A stretch of DNA of 64,000 nucleotides from Verrucomicrobiota bacterium (GTDB lineage Bacteria; Verrucomicrobiota; Verrucomicrobiia; Chthoniobacterales; Terrimicrobiaceae). The notes under the pieces were generated by a model. That model ran no database searches. It worked only from the letters and a program-made list of their open reading frames with translations, and was not told the DNA's origin. Numbering within the stretch: the first letter of the stretch is position 1; each line of letters starts with the position of its first letter. Made by a program: the position numbers and the translations under genes. Of this stretch, positions 1 to 8,406 are shown piece by piece. The stretch covers positions 124,001-188,000 of the forward strand of contig JAPLTF010000032.1 of assembly GCA_026398275.1 (NCBI GenBank). The letters run 5' to 3'.

Positions 1-703
1 TCCTCCATCCGCACCACTCGCCGGTCCGCCCGAGTCCGCACTGGATCTCATCAAAGAGCAGGAGCAGATTGTGCCGGTCACAAATCTCCCGGAGCCCAAC
101 CAGAAATGCCTCCCGGGCGATATGGATCCCACCCTCCCCTTGGACCGGCTCGACCAGAATCGCGACCGTTGTGCGCCCGACGGCGGTCTCCACCGCAGCG
201 AGATCGCCAAACGGCACGTGCCGGAATCCCTCCAGCAGCGGCCCAAAACCGGCTTTGACCTTCTGCTGACCGGTCGCCGAGATCCCGGCCATCGTCCGGC
301 CGTGGAACGATCCTTCAAACGTTAAAATCTCATGCCGCCCCGTCACGCTTCCGAACCTTCTGGCAACCTTGATGAGTCCCTCATTGGCCTCGGCGCCGCT
401 GTTGCAGAAAAAGACTTTCCCAGGCCCCGTGATCTTGACCAGACACTCGGCCAATGCCGCCTGCGGAGCCGTGCGGTAGAGGTTTGAACTGTGCACCAAC
501 TTTCCGGCCTGCCCGGATATCGCCTCCGTGATTTCCGGGTGCGCGTGCCCGAGCGAGCAGACCGCGATGCCGGCCCCGAAATCCAGATATTCCCGCCCGT
601 CGAAATCCCAAACCCGGCACCCCGATCCGCGTGCGATATCCAGATCGAACCGCCCGTAGGTCGGGATCACAAACTCCTGATATTTCGCTGCCAATGTGGA
701 CAT
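1..703 (-). CDS. argD: Acetylornithine aminotransferase ArgD, N-terminal part (runs off the left edge)
   Basis: PLP-dependent class III aminotransferase that makes N-acetylornithine in arginine synthesis. The minus strand reads open from the ATG at 703-701 to the window edge, giving about 234 residues. Family motifs seen in order: the start MSTLAAKYQEFVIPTYGRFD, a DFDGREYLDFGAGIAVCSLGHAHP segment (the ArgD dimer/PLP region), FFCNSGAEANEGLIKVAR (phosphate-binding loop), SFHGRTMAG, EPVQGEGGIH and LLLFDEIQCGLGRTG near the edge. The catalytic lysine should lie beyond position 1 and cannot be checked. The NSGAEANE and EPVQGEGG signatures fit ArgD better than ornithine or GABA aminotransferase, but the substrate is inferred from similarity only. 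Confidence 0.93.
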   Translation of the reverse strand, partial: MSTLAAKYQEFVIPTYGRFDLDIARGSGCRVWDFDGREYLDFGAGIAVCSLGHAHPEITEAISGQAGKLVHSSNLYRTAPQAALAECLVKITGPGKVFFCNSGAEANEGLIKVARRFGSVTGRHEILTFEGSFHGRTMAGISATGQQKVKAGFGPLLEGFRHVPFGDLAAVETAVGRTTVAILVEPVQGEGGIHIAREAFLVGLREICDRHNLLLLFDEIQCGLGRTGEWCGWR

Positions 704-740
704 CCGGTCACAGCTAACCGATCCGGCGTACAATGGTGAG

Positions 741-787
741 AAAAAAATGTGGCGGCGGCGGCCGCGATTCCTTCTTCAGCCCGCCAC
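741..787 (-). terminator. Possible intrinsic terminator downstream of the CXXCH/TP-repeat gene
   Basis: On the minus strand a GTGGCGG arm (787-781) pairs with a CCGCCAC arm (755-749), with a GC-rich loop of about 25 nt, followed by a run of seven T (747-741). It lies between the stop of the 862-2430 gene and the start of argD, where a terminator is expected. The loop is long and the stem only 7 bp, so support is modest. Confidence 0.4.
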
Positions 788-861
788 GACGCTATCGTCG
801 CAGCCCGTTTTCTGCAGCTATTTTCATCTCCTTCAGCCTCTCTCTTGCTTGTGCCTGGAAA

Positions 862-2430
862 CTATAAATCCCGTGATCGGCTGGAAGAATCCCTGCTTAA
901 TTTTATCGTAATCGTTGTGCTGCCGGTGACGTTGAGCGTTGCGCTGGATGCAAGGCGGGATTTCGCCGAGGCAACGTAGGCATGGCTTCCTAATGTGACG
1001 TCCCGCAGAACCACGGTGCCGGAATCGGATGCCTCAATGCTTTTTCCGTCGAAGGACAACATCGCATCCTCAATCTTCCTGCCCGTTCGGCTGTCCACGA
1101 TGACAAAGGTCAGGGTGGCTTTTTTTATGGGTGTCAGCTTGATGGTCAGGGTGGTGCTTTCCTGGACTTTGACTGGAGCGCTGACCGGAAGGTAGTTTGC
1201 TGCCGAGACAGCGTAGGTGTGGTTGCCCTGGGTGATGTCACGCAGAACCACGGTTCCATGATCGCTTGGCACACTGCTTTTTCCGTCGAATGACAGCGTA
1301 GCATTTTCAATCTTCCTGCCCGTTTGGCTGTCCAAGATGACAAAGGTCAGGGTGGCCTTCTGTGGAGCACGACTCAATTTTACAGTCAGGAGTGTGGCGC
1401 CACTCACATTGAATGAGGCATTTGCGGGGAGGTAGTTTTCTGCTGCGACAAGATAGTTGTGACCGCCAAACGCAACATTGCGGATGACCGCAGTTCCATG
1501 GTCTCCGGACACGATCTTACTGCCATCAATGGAGACGGTGGCATTTTCGACCTTCTTGCCTGAAGCGCTGTCGACGATGGTAAAGGTCACGTTGGCTGTT
1601 TTCCCAGGCGTGGGTGTCGGCGTTGGCGTCGGCGTGGGTGTCGGCGTGGGCGTCGGGGTGGGCGTCGGCGTTGGCGTCGGTGTGGGTGTCGGTGTGGGTG
1701 TCGGCGTGGGTGTCGGCGTGGGTGTCGGCGTGGGTGTCGGCGTTGGCGTCGGCGTTGGCGTCGGCGTTGGCGTTGGCGTTGGCGTTGGCGTTGGCGTCGG
1801 CGTCGGCGTCGGCGTCGGCGTTGGCGTCGGCGTTGGCGGCGGCGTCGGCGTTGGAGTCGGCGTTGGCGTTGGCGGCGGCGTGGGCGTCGGCGTGGGTGTC
1901 GGCGTGGGTGTCGGCGTGGGTGTCGGCGTGGGTGTCGGCGTGGGTGTCGGCGTGGGTGTCGGCGTGGGTGTCGGCGTGGGTGTCGGTGTCGGTGCTGCGA
2001 CCGTCACGGGTATCAACCGGAAATCGGTCTCAAATAAGTTGCCCCCTGTTGCAGCGTAAACCTGCAAACTGTATTTTCCGGGAGTTGCGGGGGCGATGAA
2101 ATTGGTTGTCAGTGAACCGCTGGGCATAATGCCTGCAACAGACATGACAGGTGCAGGAGTGAAAACGGCGTTGTTCAAGACCAGGGATGGCCATTTGGCG
2201 ACCGTTTGGGCATCCGTTCCCGAGCCGGTCCAGTTCGCAATGATCGTGAATTTTTGCCCTGCGACCACGGTTACTGATGAGACATCCGTGGTAAGAATGA
2301 TGGAAGCGGGGGGATTTCCGTGGCAATTGACGCACGAATTATTTTGACTGGCAAATCCCGGGGCTTTTCCGGGAAAAACCAGTGCGAGCGCCAGGGCAAA
2401 CAAATATCCAATCCTAGTTTTTTGATTCAT
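862..2430 (-). CDS. Exported protein with one CXXCH motif, Thr-Pro repeat linker and three tandem beta-repeat domains
   Basis: A 522-residue product if started at the ATG at 2430-2428, which puts a signal peptide at the N-terminus (KTR, then a hydrophobic core up to about residue 27). An upstream ATG at 2505 is possible but would bury the signal. After cleavage comes SCVNCHG (residues 32-38), a single heme-c type CXXCH, then an Ig-like region of about 100 residues. Next is a linker of about 128 residues made almost only of Thr-Pro pairs with two PPP interruptions. The C-terminal part is three repeats of about 80 residues sharing VDSxTGRKIENAxLSFDGKS and GTVVLRDV motifs, like PEGA or carboxypeptidase-regulatory-like folds. 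Likely periplasmic or surface located. Function is unknown; one CXXCH alone does not prove heme binding. Confidence 0.8.
   Translation of the reverse strand: MNQKTRIGYLFALALALVFPGKAPGFASQNNSCVNCHGNPPASIILTTDVSSVTVVAGQKFTIIANWTGSGTDAQTVAKWPSLVLNNAVFTPAPVMSVAGIMPSGSLTTNFIAPATPGKYSLQVYAATGGNLFETDFRLIPVTVAAPTPTPTPTPTPTPTPTPTPTPTPTPTPTPTPTPTPTPTPPPTPTPTPTPTPPPTPTPTPTPTPTPTPTPTPTPTPTPTPTPTPTPTPTPTPTPTPTPTPTPTPTPTPTPTPTPTPTPTPTPTPTPTPTPGKTANVTFTIVDSASGKKVENATVSIDGSKIVSGDHGTAVIRNVAFGGHNYLVAAENYLPANASFNVSGATLLTVKLSRAPQKATLTFVILDSQTGRKIENATLSFDGKSSVPSDHGTVVLRDITQGNHTYAVSAANYLPVSAPVKVQESTTLTIKLTPIKKATLTFVIVDSRTGRKIEDAMLSFDGKSIEASDSGTVVLRDVTLGSHAYVASAKSRLASSATLNVTGSTTITIKLSRDSSSRSRDL
1607..1992. repeat. 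6-bp/12-bp tandem repeat encoding (Thr-Pro)n
   Basis: About 386 bp of near-perfect GTCGGC/GTGGGC/GTTGGC hexamers, with a higher-order 12-bp unit (GGTGTCGGCGTG) repeated many times near both ends. Read on the minus strand it encodes the Thr-Pro linker of the 862-2430 gene. The plus strand is also open in two frames (Val-Gly and Ala-Ser/Trp rich), which is a by-product of the repeat. The unit is a multiple of 3, so slippage would change linker length without breaking the reading frame. Confidence 0.95.
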
Positions 2431-2559
2431 ATAGATTTCCAAGTTAAGTGGGTCAGTCAGGAGAAATCGTTTTGATGCAGGGGTGTGGTTTGAATGCCGG
2501 GCCATGTGGGTTATTGGGGCATTTCATGAGCCAGACCCTGTCAGTCTAAAATGAATTCC

Positions 2560-2718
2560 TCATGAATGAAAAATGAATATTTGTTCATAATTGATCGTCG
2601 ACGGGCGCGGGACGCCCGGCAGGTCGGCCAGTTCGATCATGAACTGCTGGGCATTTGCGTGCTCGGAGGCTTCCGCTTGAGACCAGCGGGCGATGGAGGA
2701 TTCGGCAGCGGCAGACAT
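2560..2718 (-). pseudogene. N-terminal remnant of an MmeI-type (type IIL) restriction-methyltransferase
   Basis: A 52-residue ORF from the ATG at 2718-2716 to a TGA at 2562-2560. It reads ARWSQAEASEHANAQQFMIE then LADLPGVPRPS. This matches the family pattern of the N-terminal segment of MmeI-like DNA methyltransferases, a W...AxExANxQxF...L...LGVPRP motif. Those proteins are around 900 residues, so only the first 5% is left, ending after an unrelated INYEQIFIFHS tail. It sits in the 400-bp gap between the genes starting at 2430 and 2831; the rest of that gap holds no recognised signal. Family assignment is from remembered motif pattern, not from a search. Confidence 0.6.
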
Positions 2719-2830
2719 CGAAAACCGGCAGCGCAGGAACTCCAGGAAAAAATCACAGGATATTCAGAACCGAGCCTGTCGTGATTTCGCGAATTGAATG
2801 CTGCGCCAATCTGGCATTTACTGCGACATC

Positions 2831-4192
2831 ATGTCCTCATCCATCCTGATTGTTGATGACGAAAAGAACACGCGCGACGGGCTGCGCAATGCGTTGGATT
2901 CGGATTTTGACGTGTATGTGGCGGCGGATGCGGACGGCGCGATGAAGACGATGGAGACGATGCCGATCGATGTCCTGCTCACGGATTTGCGGCTCGGGGG
3001 CGAGGACGGCATGTCACTCATCGGCCGCGCGCTGAAACTCTCCAAGCCGCCGATCTGCATCATGATGACCGCCTACGGATCGGTGGATACCGCGGTCGAA
3101 GCCATGAAAAAAGGCGCGTATGACTTTGTGACCAAGCCGGTGAACATCGACCGGCTGGAAATCCTGATCAAGCGGGCGCTGAAAGACCGCGCCACGCGGC
3201 AGGAAAACACGGTGCTCCGCGAGCGGGTGGACAAGCAGCTGACGATCGATGGGATGATCGGGCGCTCGCCGGCCATGGTCGAGGTGTTCGATACCATCAA
3301 GCAGGTCGCCCCCTCAAAAGCCACCGTCCTCATCCAGGGCGAGAGCGGCACGGGCAAGGAACTCGCCGCCCATGCGATCCACCACCTCAGCCCGCGGGGA
3401 AAAGAAAAATTTCTCGCCGTCCACTGCGCCGCCCTCGCTCCGGAGCTCCTGGCCAGCGAGCTGTTCGGCCACGAAAAAGGGGCCTTCACAGGCGCCTTCG
3501 AGCGGAGGATCGGGCGCTTCGAGCAGGCGAAGGGCGGGACGCTTTTCCTGGATGAGATCGGCGAGATCGATGCGGGCACGCAGGTGAAAATCCTCCGCGT
3601 CCTGGGCGAGAGAAACTTCGAGCGGGTCGGTGGCAACCAGACCCTGCAGACCGATGTGCGGCTCATCGCCGCGACCAACAAGGATCTCGCGAAGCTCGTG
3701 GCCGAGGGAAAATTCCGCGAGGACCTCTATTTTCGACTGCATGTGGTCCCGCTGACCATGCCGCCGCTGAGGGACCGGAAGGTCGACATCCCGCTGCTCG
3801 CGGATGCATTTTTGAAGGAATCCGCGGTCGAAAACGGCAAGGCCTTCCGCGAGCTGGCTCCGGAGGCCATGACGGCGGTTCTCGAATACGACTGGCCGGG
3901 GAACGTCCGCGAGCTGCGCACGGCGGTCGAGCACGGGGTGGTGATGTGCACGGCAGCGAAGATCGCCATTCGCGACCTGCCCGCCTCGGTGCGCAACCGG
4001 AAGGCCGACGCCCCCCCCTCCTCGCCCGGCGGATTAAATTTGCAGGAAACCGAAACGGCACTTATTCTGCGGGCCTTGGATGACTGCCGGGGCAATCGTA
4101 CGGATGCGGCGCAGGTATTGGGGATCAGTCGCCGCACATTGCACCGTCGTCTCAAAGAACTGAACATCTCAAAACGCAGCAACCTCTCTTAA
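2831..4192 (+). CDS. NtrC-family sigma-54-dependent response regulator
   Basis: 453 residues in three domains. The receiver domain (about 1-120) has the acidic pair D9/D10, phospho-acceptor D52 (LLTDLRLGG) and K102 (FVTKPV). The AAA+ domain (about 140-375) has Walker A GESGTGKE (170-177), the sigma-54 contact loop GAFTGA (217-222), Walker B-like GGTLFLDEIGEI and an arginine-finger region. A Fis-type helix-turn-helix ends the protein (NRTDAAQVLGISRRTLHRRL). It should activate sigma-54 promoters after phosphorylation by a sensor kinase, which is not encoded in this window. The ATG at 2831 is preferred over 2798 because the receiver domain then begins at once (SSSILIVDDE). The next gene starts 7 bp after its stop, so the two are probably co-transcribed. 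Confidence 0.93.
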   Translation: MSSSILIVDDEKNTRDGLRNALDSDFDVYVAADADGAMKTMETMPIDVLLTDLRLGGEDGMSLIGRALKLSKPPICIMMTAYGSVDTAVEAMKKGAYDFVTKPVNIDRLEILIKRALKDRATRQENTVLRERVDKQLTIDGMIGRSPAMVEVFDTIKQVAPSKATVLIQGESGTGKELAAHAIHHLSPRGKEKFLAVHCAALAPELLASELFGHEKGAFTGAFERRIGRFEQAKGGTLFLDEIGEIDAGTQVKILRVLGERNFERVGGNQTLQTDVRLIAATNKDLAKLVAEGKFREDLYFRLHVVPLTMPPLRDRKVDIPLLADAFLKESAVENGKAFRELAPEAMTAVLEYDWPGNVRELRTAVEHGVVMCTAAKIAIRDLPASVRNRKADAPPSSPGGLNLQETETALILRALDDCRGNRTDAAQVLGISRRTLHRRLKELNISKRSNLS

Positions 4193-4198
4193 ACTCTT

Positions 4199-5923
4199 AT
4201 GGCAGTATCAGGCGAAGTCGGCGTGCAAACCGCCGTTCACTCACTCGAACAGGGCCGGTTGGCCCCGATCATCCGCGGAGCCATGTTCGGGGTCCTCATC
4301 ATCGCGCTCACCCTCCTCTATCTCTTCGTGCAGTTCCGGGGCTTCTCGTCCATCACCGCGATGGATCAGGCGCAGATCGCCCGCAACATCGCCTCCGGAA
4401 AAGGCATCAGCACGAAATTCATCCGCCCGCTCGCAATCTGGCAGCTTGAAAAATCCGAAAAGGCGATCCCGACGGACGACTTTCCCGACTTTTACCAGGC
4501 CCCGCTGAACTCGATCGTGAACGCGCTTCCGCTGCTGCTGGTGAAGTCGGCGTGGAAGATGACTCCGACCGATCTCGTCTACGCCGGAGACAGGATCATC
4601 GTCGTCTTTTCGATCCTCTTCTTCCTCCTGTCAGTGGCGATCTGGTATTTTGTGGGATCCAGGCTCTTTGACAGCAAGCTCTCGCTGATCGCGTGTGCGA
4701 TCATCCTGATGACCGACATGATGTGGCAGTTCTCGATGTCGGGGCTTCCGCAGATGCTGATGCTGTTCCTTTTTTCCGGGGCGATCTGGCTGACCGTCCA
4801 TGCGATGCACAAGCGGGACCGCCTGGTGACGGTGCTGATCTCGCTGTTTGCAGCCGGGCTGCTGTTTGGCCTCATGATTCTTGCCCACGGGCTGGCGGCC
4901 TGGATTTTTCTGGGATGGCTGGTCTTCGCGGCGGTGTATTTTTCTCCCCGCGGGATCGCCGCGATGGCGGCCCTCGCGGCGGTGCTCATGGTGACGCTGC
5001 CGTGGTTGGTCCGGAACTATTCCGTCTGCGGAAATCCGTTCGGCCTCTCGATCTATTCGGCCGTCGCGGCGGGCGGGTCGCCTGAGGAAGGGTATCTCCG
5101 GTCGCTGGATGACGCGCCGCCGATCAGCGGCTCCGGGCTCTTTTCAAAAATCAAATCCGGCGTCTCTTCTCAGGTCGAATCGCTGTTTGCGTTCCTCGGG
5201 ATGAACCTCGCCGCCGGCGCATTCTTTTTGGCCCTGCTGCACCCGTTCCGCTCGCCGGTGGTCTCGATGTTCCGGTGGTGCATCGTTCTGATGTGGATCG
5301 GGGCGGTCTTCGGGATGGCGGCCTTCGGGTTGGAGGGCACGATCTCGTCGAACCAGCTCCACGTGCTCATCCTGCCGCTGTTTATTTTCTACGGCCTGGC
5401 ATTTCTCATGGTCCTCTGGAGCCGGTGGGAGCTCAACTTCCCACTGCTGAGGGTGATTTTTCTGAGCGGAGTCGTCTTCCTGTGCGCGGTTCCGATGCTG
5501 GCCACGCTGTTCTCGAGGGGCGGAGCCGCCATCCAGTGGCCTCCCTACGTGCCGCCGTTTATCGGAATCCTCGGGGATTGGTATGGGGAGAAGGAAATCA
5601 TCGCCTCCGACATGCCGTGGGCGGTCGCATGGTATGCCCAACGCAAGTCGGTGCTGCTGCCCGAGTCGGTGCGCGCGTTCAACCGCCTGAACGACTACCG
5701 GACTCTCGGCGAGCCGGTCTCCGGCCTCTACCTCACCCCGATCACCGGAAACCTCCGGCTCTTTTCAGATGTCTACAAGGGCGCCTACAAGGAATGGGCG
5801 CTCCTGATCACCCGCCCGCCGAAGGTCGACGGGTTCGCGCTTCCCTTCTACACCGCGCTGCCGATCGAGGGTGAGTGCATCATCTTTGCGGACCGCGATC
5901 GCTGGAGCAAGCCGACGCAGTAA
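4199..5923 (+). CDS. Polytopic membrane protein, GT-C (ArnT/PMT-like) glycosyltransferase candidate
   Basis: 574 residues with about ten hydrophobic spans from residue 28 to 440 and a soluble C-terminal part of about 120 residues. An early extracytoplasmic loop carries MDQAQIARNIASGKGISTKF, resembling the acidic first loop and D-x-A-x-x-A-R pattern of GT-C lipid-linked sugar transferases such as ArnT. No single motif settles the substrate. It starts 7 bp after the sigma-54 regulator and may be a target or a passenger of that operon. It could equally be an uncharacterised membrane protein with a GT39-like fold. Confidence 0.7.
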   Translation: MAVSGEVGVQTAVHSLEQGRLAPIIRGAMFGVLIIALTLLYLFVQFRGFSSITAMDQAQIARNIASGKGISTKFIRPLAIWQLEKSEKAIPTDDFPDFYQAPLNSIVNALPLLLVKSAWKMTPTDLVYAGDRIIVVFSILFFLLSVAIWYFVGSRLFDSKLSLIACAIILMTDMMWQFSMSGLPQMLMLFLFSGAIWLTVHAMHKRDRLVTVLISLFAAGLLFGLMILAHGLAAWIFLGWLVFAAVYFSPRGIAAMAALAAVLMVTLPWLVRNYSVCGNPFGLSIYSAVAAGGSPEEGYLRSLDDAPPISGSGLFSKIKSGVSSQVESLFAFLGMNLAAGAFFLALLHPFRSPVVSMFRWCIVLMWIGAVFGMAAFGLEGTISSNQLHVLILPLFIFYGLAFLMVLWSRWELNFPLLRVIFLSGVVFLCAVPMLATLFSRGGAAIQWPPYVPPFIGILGDWYGEKEIIASDMPWAVAWYAQRKSVLLPESVRAFNRLNDYRTLGEPVSGLYLTPITGNLRLFSDVYKGAYKEWALLITRPPKVDGFALPFYTALPIEGECIIFADRDRWSKPTQ

Positions 5924-6044
5924 TTTCAGAAAAGCAGAAGAGGCCCGCGAATCGCGCGAAGATGCGCGAATGACGGAAAATTCTCAACCTGTCGATTCCT
6001 GTTGTCTTCGTGCCCGGCATTCGCGGGCAGAAGTTGTTCCGTGC

Positions 6045-7130
6045 TCACAGCAGTTCCGCAGCCACGGAGTCGGCGACAAGCTTTCCCTTGCGGGTGAGTG
6101 TGAGGCGGCCGGAGGAGGTCTCGACCAGGCCGTTCGCTTCAAGGGCGACGACGATCTGCGGATCTGCCCCGGCGGTGGAAATGCCGAATTTCGTCCTGAG
6201 CGCGAATGCGGTGATCTCCGAGTGCCGGAGCGCCTCGGGAACGAGCTCTTCGAAGTCGTGGCGGTCCAAGCCGTTTTCGGTGCGCCGGATGTATTCCGAT
6301 GTGTTCGCGATATTCCGGCGGCGCACGCCGGAGCATGTGCTGAATGCGCTGGGGCCGAGGCCCGCGTATTCCGCCCCCTGCCAGTAGGCGAGGTTGTGGA
6401 GGCACTCGCGGCCAAGGCGGGAATAGTTCGAAATTTCGTATTGCCCGAAGCCGGCGGCAGGGAGCAGATCCATCGCCATTTCAAAAAAGTCCGCATCCCT
6501 CCCCTCCTCCGGCGCGTATTCGCCACGGGTGAACCTCTCGAAATACTCGGTGTCCTCCTCGTAGGTGAGGCAATATGCGGAGATGTGGTCGGGGCCGAGT
6601 TCGATCGTCCGCAGAAGCGACTCGTGCCATTCGCCAACCGACTGGCCGGGAATGCCGAAGATGAGATCCAGGTTGATATTTTTGACTCCGGCCTCCCGGA
6701 GGATCCCGTAGCTCCGCCGCGCCTGGGCCGCCGAGTGGACGCGCCCGAGCGTCTTGAGCAGACGGTCGTCCCACGACTGGATCCCCATGCTCACCCGGTT
6801 CACCCCGAGATCGAGCAGAGCCGCCGCCTTTTCGAGGGAAACGGTGGCGGGATTCATCTCGATCGTGAATTCCTTCAACGCCGAAAAATCCACCCTCTCA
6901 CGCAGGCCACCGATGAGGAACTGAAGCTGGGGCGTCGACAGCGCGGTCGGCGTCCCGCCTCCGAAAAACACCGTTTCCGGCCGCAGCCGGCCCCCGAACA
7001 TTTTCGCCTCGGTGAGCAGGGCCTCAAGAAATCCCTGCGTTTTGTTGCGGTCGCTCGCTTCTTTGTAGAAACTGCAATATGGACACACCTTCGGACAAAA
7101 CGGAATGTGGACGTAAAGATGCCGGACCAT
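6045..7130 (-). CDS. hemW: Radical SAM protein HemW (coproporphyrinogen III oxidase-like, heme chaperone)
   Basis: 361 residues. The radical-SAM cluster motif is C12-x3-C16-x2-C19 (HIPFCPKVCPYCSFY), followed by a GGGTPTAL glycine motif for SAM and by EMNPATVS, RVSMGIQSWDD and NLDLIFGIPGQS, all typical of the HemN/HemW family. The C-terminal HemW domain has GQYEISNYSR and LAYWQGAEYAGLGPSAFS. Length fits HemW (about 380) rather than true HemN (about 455). HemW members are heme-binding proteins thought to deliver heme, not oxidases. The start codon lies 3 bp from the start of the divergent DUF362 gene, so promoters must sit inside the neighbouring coding sequence. A 400-codon open frame on the opposite strand is antisense noise. 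Confidence 0.93.
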   Translation of the reverse strand: MVRHLYVHIPFCPKVCPYCSFYKEASDRNKTQGFLEALLTEAKMFGGRLRPETVFFGGGTPTALSTPQLQFLIGGLRERVDFSALKEFTIEMNPATVSLEKAAALLDLGVNRVSMGIQSWDDRLLKTLGRVHSAAQARRSYGILREAGVKNINLDLIFGIPGQSVGEWHESLLRTIELGPDHISAYCLTYEEDTEYFERFTRGEYAPEEGRDADFFEMAMDLLPAAGFGQYEISNYSRLGRECLHNLAYWQGAEYAGLGPSAFSTCSGVRRRNIANTSEYIRRTENGLDRHDFEELVPEALRHSEITAFALRTKFGISTAGADPQIVVALEANGLVETSSGRLTLTRKGKLVADSVAAELL

Positions 7131-7133
7131 CGA

Positions 7134-8222
7134 ATGAGACTAGCCCCAAAATGGAAGACATGCAAAGCGCAGGCGTGCGCCGCCGGGCTGCTCGCTGCCG
7201 CGGCATTTTGCCAGGCGGCCGAAAAGCCTGATATCCCGGCGAAGGTTTTTTTTGCCACCGACAATGCCGCTCTTAAGCCAGGCCGCAAGGTGAGCGGCGC
7301 GGTTGTCCAACGCATGGTCGACAGCCTCGTCATGCAGCTGACCGCGAAGCCCACTGTCGCAGAGGCTTGGAAGAGCCTCGTGGGAAAAAAGGACCGCGTC
7401 GGAATCAAGGTGGCCGCCGCAGGAGGTCCGGTGAGCGGCACAAATCCTGAAGTTGTGGACGCCATTGTCGCGGGCTTGTCCGAGGCGGGCATCCCCGCCT
7501 CGCAGATCATCGTCTGGGACAGAAACCTCCAGGACCTGATCGCCGCCGGATACCGCAAAGACGGCTCGCGCTACCAACTGCGCTGGGTGGATCCGGTCAA
7601 GGGCTACGATCTCAAGGCGCAGGTCAGTGCGCCCGTGCTCGGCAAATTGATCTGGGGCGACAGCTCGTTCGGCAGCAAGGCCGGCGCGCGCTTCGTCGAC
7701 ATCCTGGGAACAGGCGACCAGCTCAGCAGCAAGAGCTTTTACTCGAACATCCTCAGCAAGGAGGTCACGAAGATCATCAACGTCCCCTCGCTCACCGACA
7801 GCTTCCTCACCGGCGTCAACGGAGCCCTCGCCAACCTCGTCCTGCCGAATCTCGACAACTGGCGCCGGTTTACAAAACCGCCCTCGTATGGCGATCCCTA
7901 CCTCGCGGAAATTTATGCGGACGCCATGATCCACGACAAGGTCGTCCTCACGATCATGGATGGCCTCGTCCTGCAATACGCCGGCGGACCATTCGCGAAT
8001 CCGGGATTCCTTCTCGACCACTTCACGATCTATGCGAGCCGTGATCCCGTGGCCATCGATGCCATGGCCGCGCGGCTTTTGGAGGAGGCCAGAAGACCCT
8101 CCAAGCTCCCAAGCCTCGTGCCCATGACCACATGGCTCGAGAGCGCGCGCTCCGCGGGCCTTGGCACCCCCCGGGAAGAGGAGATCGAGTTTATCCGCGC
8201 CAGCGACAGCGGCGTGCGTTGA
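7134..8222 (+). CDS. Exported DUF362-domain protein
   Basis: 362 residues from the ATG at 7134. The first 32 residues form a signal peptide (MRLAPKWKTCKAQACAAGLL, then AAAAFCQAAEK). The mature part shows the DUF362 pattern: GKKDRVGIKVAAAGGPVSGT, NPEVVDAIVAGLSEAG with IIVWDR, KIINVPSLTDSFLTGVNGAL, and ASRDPVAIDAMAARLLEEAR near the C-terminus. The family has no settled biochemical role; some members carry ferredoxin domains, but this one has none. An in-frame ATG at 7119 would overlap hemW and lengthen the charged region of the signal, so 7134 is preferred. The frame stays open far upstream only because it runs antisense to hemW. Confidence 0.82.
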   Translation: MRLAPKWKTCKAQACAAGLLAAAAFCQAAEKPDIPAKVFFATDNAALKPGRKVSGAVVQRMVDSLVMQLTAKPTVAEAWKSLVGKKDRVGIKVAAAGGPVSGTNPEVVDAIVAGLSEAGIPASQIIVWDRNLQDLIAAGYRKDGSRYQLRWVDPVKGYDLKAQVSAPVLGKLIWGDSSFGSKAGARFVDILGTGDQLSSKSFYSNILSKEVTKIINVPSLTDSFLTGVNGALANLVLPNLDNWRRFTKPPSYGDPYLAEIYADAMIHDKVVLTIMDGLVLQYAGGPFANPGFLLDHFTIYASRDPVAIDAMAARLLEEARRPSKLPSLVPMTTWLESARSAGLGTPREEEIEFIRASDSGVR

Positions 8223-8262
8223 AGGCCGCGCCGTGGACTACTGCGATTTGACGATCTCGATC

Positions 8263-8328
8263 GTAACAGTTTAAGCCCGATAGATTCGGCTCCTCGCCAA
8301 AGCCGAATCTACCGGGCTAAACTGTTAC
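8263..8328. repeat. Large near-perfect palindrome (28-bp stem, 9-nt loop)
   Basis: Left arm 8263-8291 and right arm 8301-8328 pair over 28 bp with one bulged A and one mismatch, around the loop CCTCGCCAA. Core arms are TAGATTCGGCT and AGCCGAATCTA. It lies 40 bp after the DUF362 gene and marks the left edge of the AT-richer accessory region. There is no T-run after it, so it is not a typical intrinsic terminator. It could be a REP- or MITE-like hairpin element or a very stable transcript end. No second copy was noticed in this window. Confidence 0.85.
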
Positions 8329-8406
8329 TTGTGTTGCGCTTCATTTCTGCCCTTGCAAAATAAATTTCTCTTTATACACATCACGCTAGTCGATTTCAAC
8401 AGACAT

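Noticed and set aside
1607-1992. Possible CRISPR-like repeat array
   Set aside because: Repeat units are contiguous hexamers without unique spacers and lie inside a coding frame.
1478-2099. Plus-strand frames rich in Val-Gly or Ala-Ser-Trp
   Set aside because: Produced by the 6-bp repeat, which lacks stops on both strands; the minus strand has the signal peptide and domain context.
5871-7118. Long plus-strand open frame upstream of the DUF362 gene (over 400 codons)
   Set aside because: It runs antisense to hemW, shows no domain, and has the repetitive charged composition of a high-GC shadow frame. Only the part from 7134 on is coding.
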